Assembly: GCF_003386205.1 (NCBI RefSeq)
Contig: NZ_QRDY01000002.1
Location: forward strand, 372,001-436,000
DNA length: 64,000 nucleotides
Direction: 5' to 3'
Origin: Cohnella lupini
GTDB taxonomy: Bacteria > Bacillota > Bacilli > Paenibacillales > Paenibacillaceae
The notes under the pieces were generated by a model. That model ran no database searches and was not told the DNA's origin. It saw nothing but the letters and a program-made list of their open reading frames with translations. Made by a program: the position numbers and the translations under genes. Shown one piece after another: positions 61,177 to 64,000 of the stretch; positions within the stretch are counted from its first letter, which is position 1, and every line of letters begins with the position of its first letter.

Positions 61177-62300
61177 GAGCGATCGTGGTAGATGACGAGA
61201 ATTTGGCGTTGGAAAGCATGGTTCGGAACCTTCAGCGCTACGACGTGGAGGTGTTGGGGGCGTTTCAGGATCCTCGCGAAGCGCTCAAGCAGCATCTGGC
61301 CTTAAACGCCGATGTTGCTTTCGTGGATATCGAGATGCCCGAAATGGGCGGCTTGGATTTGGCGGCCCGCTTGCAATCGGACAACCCCGAGCTGCAAATC
61401 GTTTTCGTGACCGCATACGAACAATACGCGATCGATGCGTTCGAGTTTGCCGCGGTCGATTATTTGCTTAAACCGGTTCAACTCAAGCGCTTGGATATGA
61501 CGCTGAAACGGTTAAGCGCGACGCGCAGCAACCATCGCGAAGCCGGGGAAGCCTCCTTCGCGACGTTGTGCTTGCTTCATCATTTAAGCATTCAAGATGC
61601 GCACGGGGTTTCGAAAGAAATTCAATGGAGAACGAATAAGGCAAAGGAGTTGTTCTCTTACTTGATCCATATAGGCGAGAGGACTCCTAACAAGGACGAG
61701 CTTCTCGATCGGCTATGGCCGGATGGAGATATGGACAAAGCAGCCACTTATTTGCACACGACCATCTATCAAATTCGCCGAACGTTGAAGAACGCGAACA
61801 TTCCATTGAAGATCGAGTACAAAGAAGGACGATACCGTCTTGACCTTCCTTCCGGAGCAATCGTGGATGCGAGAAAGTGGGAGAAATCGTTGAAGGAAGC
61901 GGCGGATGCGACCGACCACGAGGAAGTGCATCGGTTGCTATTGAAAGGTTATCGAGGCGACTATCTGGAATCGGAAGGTTTTCTGTGGGCGGAGAACGAA
62001 AGAGAACGGTTAAGGGCGCTGTGGCTGGATCAAGCGATTCGAAACGCCGAATGGATGGAAACCTCGGAGCTTTTCGGCAACGCGATATCCCTGTATCAGC
62101 AAATTCAACTGAAGTTTCCCGAAATCGAAACGAGCTACTTCGGTCTGATGAGGTTGTTCGATAAGCTCGGCAACTCTTCGGATGTACACCATCAATACGA
62201 GAAGCTTACTCGAATACTTGCCGAAGAATTCGATATCAAGCCGACGGAAAAAATCATGAAATGGTTCCGGAATTGGCAAGGAGGAAGCCATATTTCTTAA
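61173..62300 (+). CDS. Response regulator with OmpR-like and BTAD output domains
   Basis: This 375-residue response regulator has a receiver (Asp52 in VDIEMPEMGG; Lys99 in DYLLKPV), a winged-helix DNA-binding domain (about 135-220; NKDELLDRLWPDGDMDKAAT) and a BTAD-type helical domain (about 225-365). The receiver resembles LytR/AlgR-type (VVDDENLALESM), but the output is SARP-like. The ATG overlaps the stop of the hybrid kinase gene (ATGA), so this is its cognate regulator. The pairing of LytS-type kinase with BTAD regulator is typical of certain Paenibacillaceae systems. No target promoter is identifiable. Confidence 0.9.
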   Translation: MRAIVVDDENLALESMVRNLQRYDVEVLGAFQDPREALKQHLALNADVAFVDIEMPEMGGLDLAARLQSDNPELQIVFVTAYEQYAIDAFEFAAVDYLLKPVQLKRLDMTLKRLSATRSNHREAGEASFATLCLLHHLSIQDAHGVSKEIQWRTNKAKELFSYLIHIGERTPNKDELLDRLWPDGDMDKAATYLHTTIYQIRRTLKNANIPLKIEYKEGRYRLDLPSGAIVDARKWEKSLKEAADATDHEEVHRLLLKGYRGDYLESEGFLWAENERERLRALWLDQAIRNAEWMETSELFGNAISLYQQIQLKFPEIETSYFGLMRLFDKLGNSSDVHHQYEKLTRILAEEFDIKPTEKIMKWFRNWQGGSHIS

Positions 62301-62431
62301 CCCGATAAAGGCATGTGCAGTAAGATGTTGCCAATGTTCAGAATTTGTTGAGTCCTGTCGAGTATGATCGACAAAGGAGAGGTCGCTAATGTTGGGCCCC
62401 TAATTTGCAGCTTGCTCGGGAGGGTTTTCAA

Positions 62432-62794
62432 ATGGCTAAAATAATGGTAGTGGACGATGCCGCTTTTCTGCGCGCGATGCTTAAAGATATATTGGTGAGA
62501 GCCGGCCACGAGGTCGTGTTCGAGGCGAAGAACGGACAAGAAGCCGTCGATAAATATAGAGCGCTGATGCCGGATCTGGTCACGATGGACATTACGATGC
62601 CGATCATGGAAGGGATTCAAGCGGTAAAGGAAATTCGGTTGATTGACCCGGAAGCTAGCATCGTCATGTGTTCGGCAATGGGGCAAAGAAACTTGATCAT
62701 CCAAGCGATTCAAAGCGGCGCCAAGGACTTTATTATTAAGCCTTTCCAATCGGAGCGCGTGCTGGAAGCCATCGACAAGGCAATGGGTCTTTAG
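62432..62794 (+). CDS. CheY-like single-domain response regulator
   Basis: This 120-residue stand-alone receiver has Asp8/Asp9, phospho-acceptor Asp53 (TMDITMPIME) and Lys103 (FIIKPF). The AMGQRNLIIQAI stretch is close to CheY of Bacillus chemotaxis systems. ATG 62432 follows GGGAGGGTTTTC; an in-frame upstream start is less likely. No chemotaxis or flagellar gene is nearby, so it may serve as an orphan CheY or as a phosphate sink for the adjacent kinase. Confidence 0.88.
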   Translation: MAKIMVVDDAAFLRAMLKDILVRAGHEVVFEAKNGQEAVDKYRALMPDLVTMDITMPIMEGIQAVKEIRLIDPEASIVMCSAMGQRNLIIQAIQSGAKDFIIKPFQSERVLEAIDKAMGL

Positions 62795-62893
62795 ATTACG
62801 TTAAGAAAAATTCCTCGAAAACGAAACTCCAGCAGTATCCGCAAGACTCCGCTTTCCCTTTTCCCCTTCGGTATCAACGAGTTCCATTTCCCT

Positions 62894-63784
62894 TCAACCC
62901 TGTCCTATGATCTTCCTGCGGAAAGCAAGAGGCGCGATTCCTTCCTTGCTCGAGAAGCAGAACGTGAAATACGAGCCGTGCTGAAAGCCCACCTCCTCGG
63001 CGATCCTGCTTACCGACCATTCGGTTTGGACGAGGAGCTTCTTTGCGTGCTCGATTCGGTATCGCAATAAATAGTCCATCGGCGTCATTCCGTATACTTT
63101 AAGCATGCATTTCGCCAAGTAGTTGGGGTGATAATTTAATTCCGTTTGAAGGATGGAATTCGTTATTTTGTTCGTATAATTCTGCCGGATGTATAATTCG
63201 ATCTTCTCCGCCAGCCGAAAGGCCGTCCCATCCGAAGTCGATGCCAGCTCGCGGTCCAAATGCTGAATGAACAACTGGAACGCGGACTGCCTCTTCCAAT
63301 TTCTGAGCGATCTAGGCTCATCCTCCAACTGAAAAAACTGCCCGAGTATTTCAAGCGCTTTTGCCTTAAGCGAGGTATGCTTCGGAATGAAAACCGAGCA
63401 TACTTCGCTGTGGTTTAAATAAGCCGTCTGCTTGTGCGCGGCAATCAAGGCAGATTGGTTTTCCAAGCATTGGTTCATCCCCTCGCATTCATCCCATGCA
63501 CCGAACGTATGAAAGTGGATCCAGATGATCTCCGTCTCCTCCTCGCAAGGCTCGGTGCCGTAATGATTCGAATCCGGTCTTAAGATAAAGGCATCTCCCG
63601 TCTCGATCGTCCACTCCCCGCCGCCTTCCGCAAGACTCAATTTTCCCTTCGTAACTACGACTAAATCGAAGACTCCGATGTTGCTGCGACTGACATGCCG
63701 TTCTCCGGCACGGTAATAAGCACGTCCGCAATCGATGAAATAGGGGACGGGCGGAGAGATGAAATGCAGGATGGGAGAGCTCAT
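62894..63784 (-). CDS. AraC-family regulator
   Basis: This 296-residue regulator has an N-terminal cupin-like domain (about 10-110; VVTKGKLSLAEGGGEWTIET and HYGTEPCEEETEIIWIHFHT) and a C-terminal AraC domain (about 190-290; HPNYLAKCMLKVYGMTPMDY and YFTFCFSSKEGIAPLAFRR). The start ATG follows TGGAGGTCACGC. It diverges from a glycosidase gene cut by the window end, and is probably its activator. Confidence 0.9.
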   Translation of the reverse strand: MSSPILHFISPPVPYFIDCGRAYYRAGERHVSRSNIGVFDLVVVTKGKLSLAEGGGEWTIETGDAFILRPDSNHYGTEPCEEETEIIWIHFHTFGAWDECEGMNQCLENQSALIAAHKQTAYLNHSEVCSVFIPKHTSLKAKALEILGQFFQLEDEPRSLRNWKRQSAFQLFIQHLDRELASTSDGTAFRLAEKIELYIRQNYTNKITNSILQTELNYHPNYLAKCMLKVYGMTPMDYLLRYRIEHAKKLLVQTEWSVSRIAEEVGFQHGSYFTFCFSSKEGIAPLAFRRKIIGQG

Positions 63785-63871
63785 TTGCGTGACCTCCAGT
63801 TGGTTGTAATTCTTAAAAAAGTGGTTGTAATCGATTATATAAATACCATGATATCACATGTATTATAGTAA

Positions 63872-63885
63872 ATATAGCGCTTACA
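63872..63885 (-). promoter_or_regulatory. Likely catabolite-response (cre) site
   Basis: On the minus strand the site reads TGTAAGCGCTATAT, which matches the cre consensus TGWAARCGYTWWCW in 13 of 14 positions. It is 38 bases before the glycosidase start. CcpA control of a glycan-use gene is expected from family knowledge; binding is inferred. Confidence 0.6.
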
Positions 63886-63922
63886 TCATAGGTGGGATTT
63901 ATAAAATAAAGGGGCATATTTG

Positions 63923-64000
63923 ATGCGAAAATTATCCGACTCCAACGTTGTTTTTCTTCAGAAAGCGATCATCCAGGATGACTTTTGGTCCCCTTATATT
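63923..64000 (+). CDS. Probable GH127-type glycosidase, first 26 codons
   Basis: Only the start is visible: ATG 63923, eight bases after AAAGGGG, reading MRKLSDSNVVFLQKAIIQDD and then FWSP. The VxIxDDFWSP pattern is how GH127 beta-L-arabinofuranosidases begin, so that family is the best guess. The adjacent AraC gene and cre-like site fit a sugar-regulated glycosidase. The assignment rests on few residues. Confidence 0.6.
   Translation, partial: MRKLSDSNVVFLQKAIIQDDFWSPYI

Noticed and set aside
62357..62374. Hairpin TGTCGA / TCGACA before the CheY-like gene as a regulatory RNA
   Set aside because: Only six base pairs; no T tail, no conserved leader pattern.

Overview
The window looks like chromosomal DNA from a Paenibacillaceae member (Paenibacillus/Cohnella type). 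This is inferred from moderately GC-rich DNA with strong Gram-positive ribosome binding sites, YesM/YesN two-component pairs, LplB/LplC-type sugar permeases with large lipoprotein binding proteins, many AraC regulators, a YpdA-type (bacillithiol-linked) reductase and preQ1-I riboswitches. No phage, integrase, transposase, rRNA, tRNA or CRISPR array was seen.

Layout. 1-4.4 kb: the end of a sugar-binding protein gene with its YesM-type kinase and YesN-type regulator. 4.4-11 kb: epoxide hydrolase, a class D beta-lactamase pseudogene broken by one missing base, a MocR-type regulator, two unknown membrane proteins, a ThuA-like protein, then a 0.7 kb gene-free stretch with nine 50/51-bp tandem repeats. 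11-19.2 kb: an oxygenase island of three phytanoyl-CoA-dioxygenase-like Fe(II)/2-oxoglutarate enzymes interleaved with three AraC regulators, then a beta-helix protein. 19.4-27.2 kb: a membrane-bound AraC regulator, LplB and LplC permeases, a binding lipoprotein and a GH3 glycosidase, which together form a glycan uptake and degradation locus. 27.3-32.7 kb: an unusual sigma factor, clpP, a 5'-damaged sugar epimerase gene, and a LacI-ThuA-Gfo/Idh operon with a clear promoter and operator. 32.9-38.6 kb: DMT transporter, a second repeat-filled gene-free region ending in a sulfate-binding-protein remnant, AraC with a GH4 glycosidase, queF under a preQ1-I riboswitch, and a small monooxygenase-like protein.

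38.7-44.3 kb: BNR-repeat lipoprotein, YpdA-like reductase, PadR regulator with a DHA2 exporter, and a queuosine-precursor transporter under a second preQ1-I riboswitch. 44.4-47.6 kb: a sigma / anti-sigma / large TPR-protein operon whose sigma factor probably starts at CTG. 47.7-54.9 kb: Fsr-type exporter, a MacB-like ABC transporter operon, a secreted repeat protein, a ring-cleavage-type VOC dioxygenase and an LD-carboxypeptidase. 55-62.8 kb: beta-carbonic anhydrase, aldo/keto reductase, LemA and TPM-domain proteins, a 7TM hybrid kinase overlapping a BTAD-type response regulator, and a CheY-like protein. 62.9-64 kb: an AraC regulator divergent from a glycosidase gene (probably GH127) cut by the window end.

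Common themes are capture and breakdown of plant or microbial polysaccharides under local AraC/LacI/two-component control, oxidative chemistry of unknown substrate (three PhyH enzymes), and queuosine supply with synthesis and salvage each under its own preQ1 aptamer. The least explained signals are the intergenic ~51-bp repeat families, the oxygenase/AraC island, the sigma/anti-sigma/TPR operon and the hybrid kinase whose first histidine box carries Asn.
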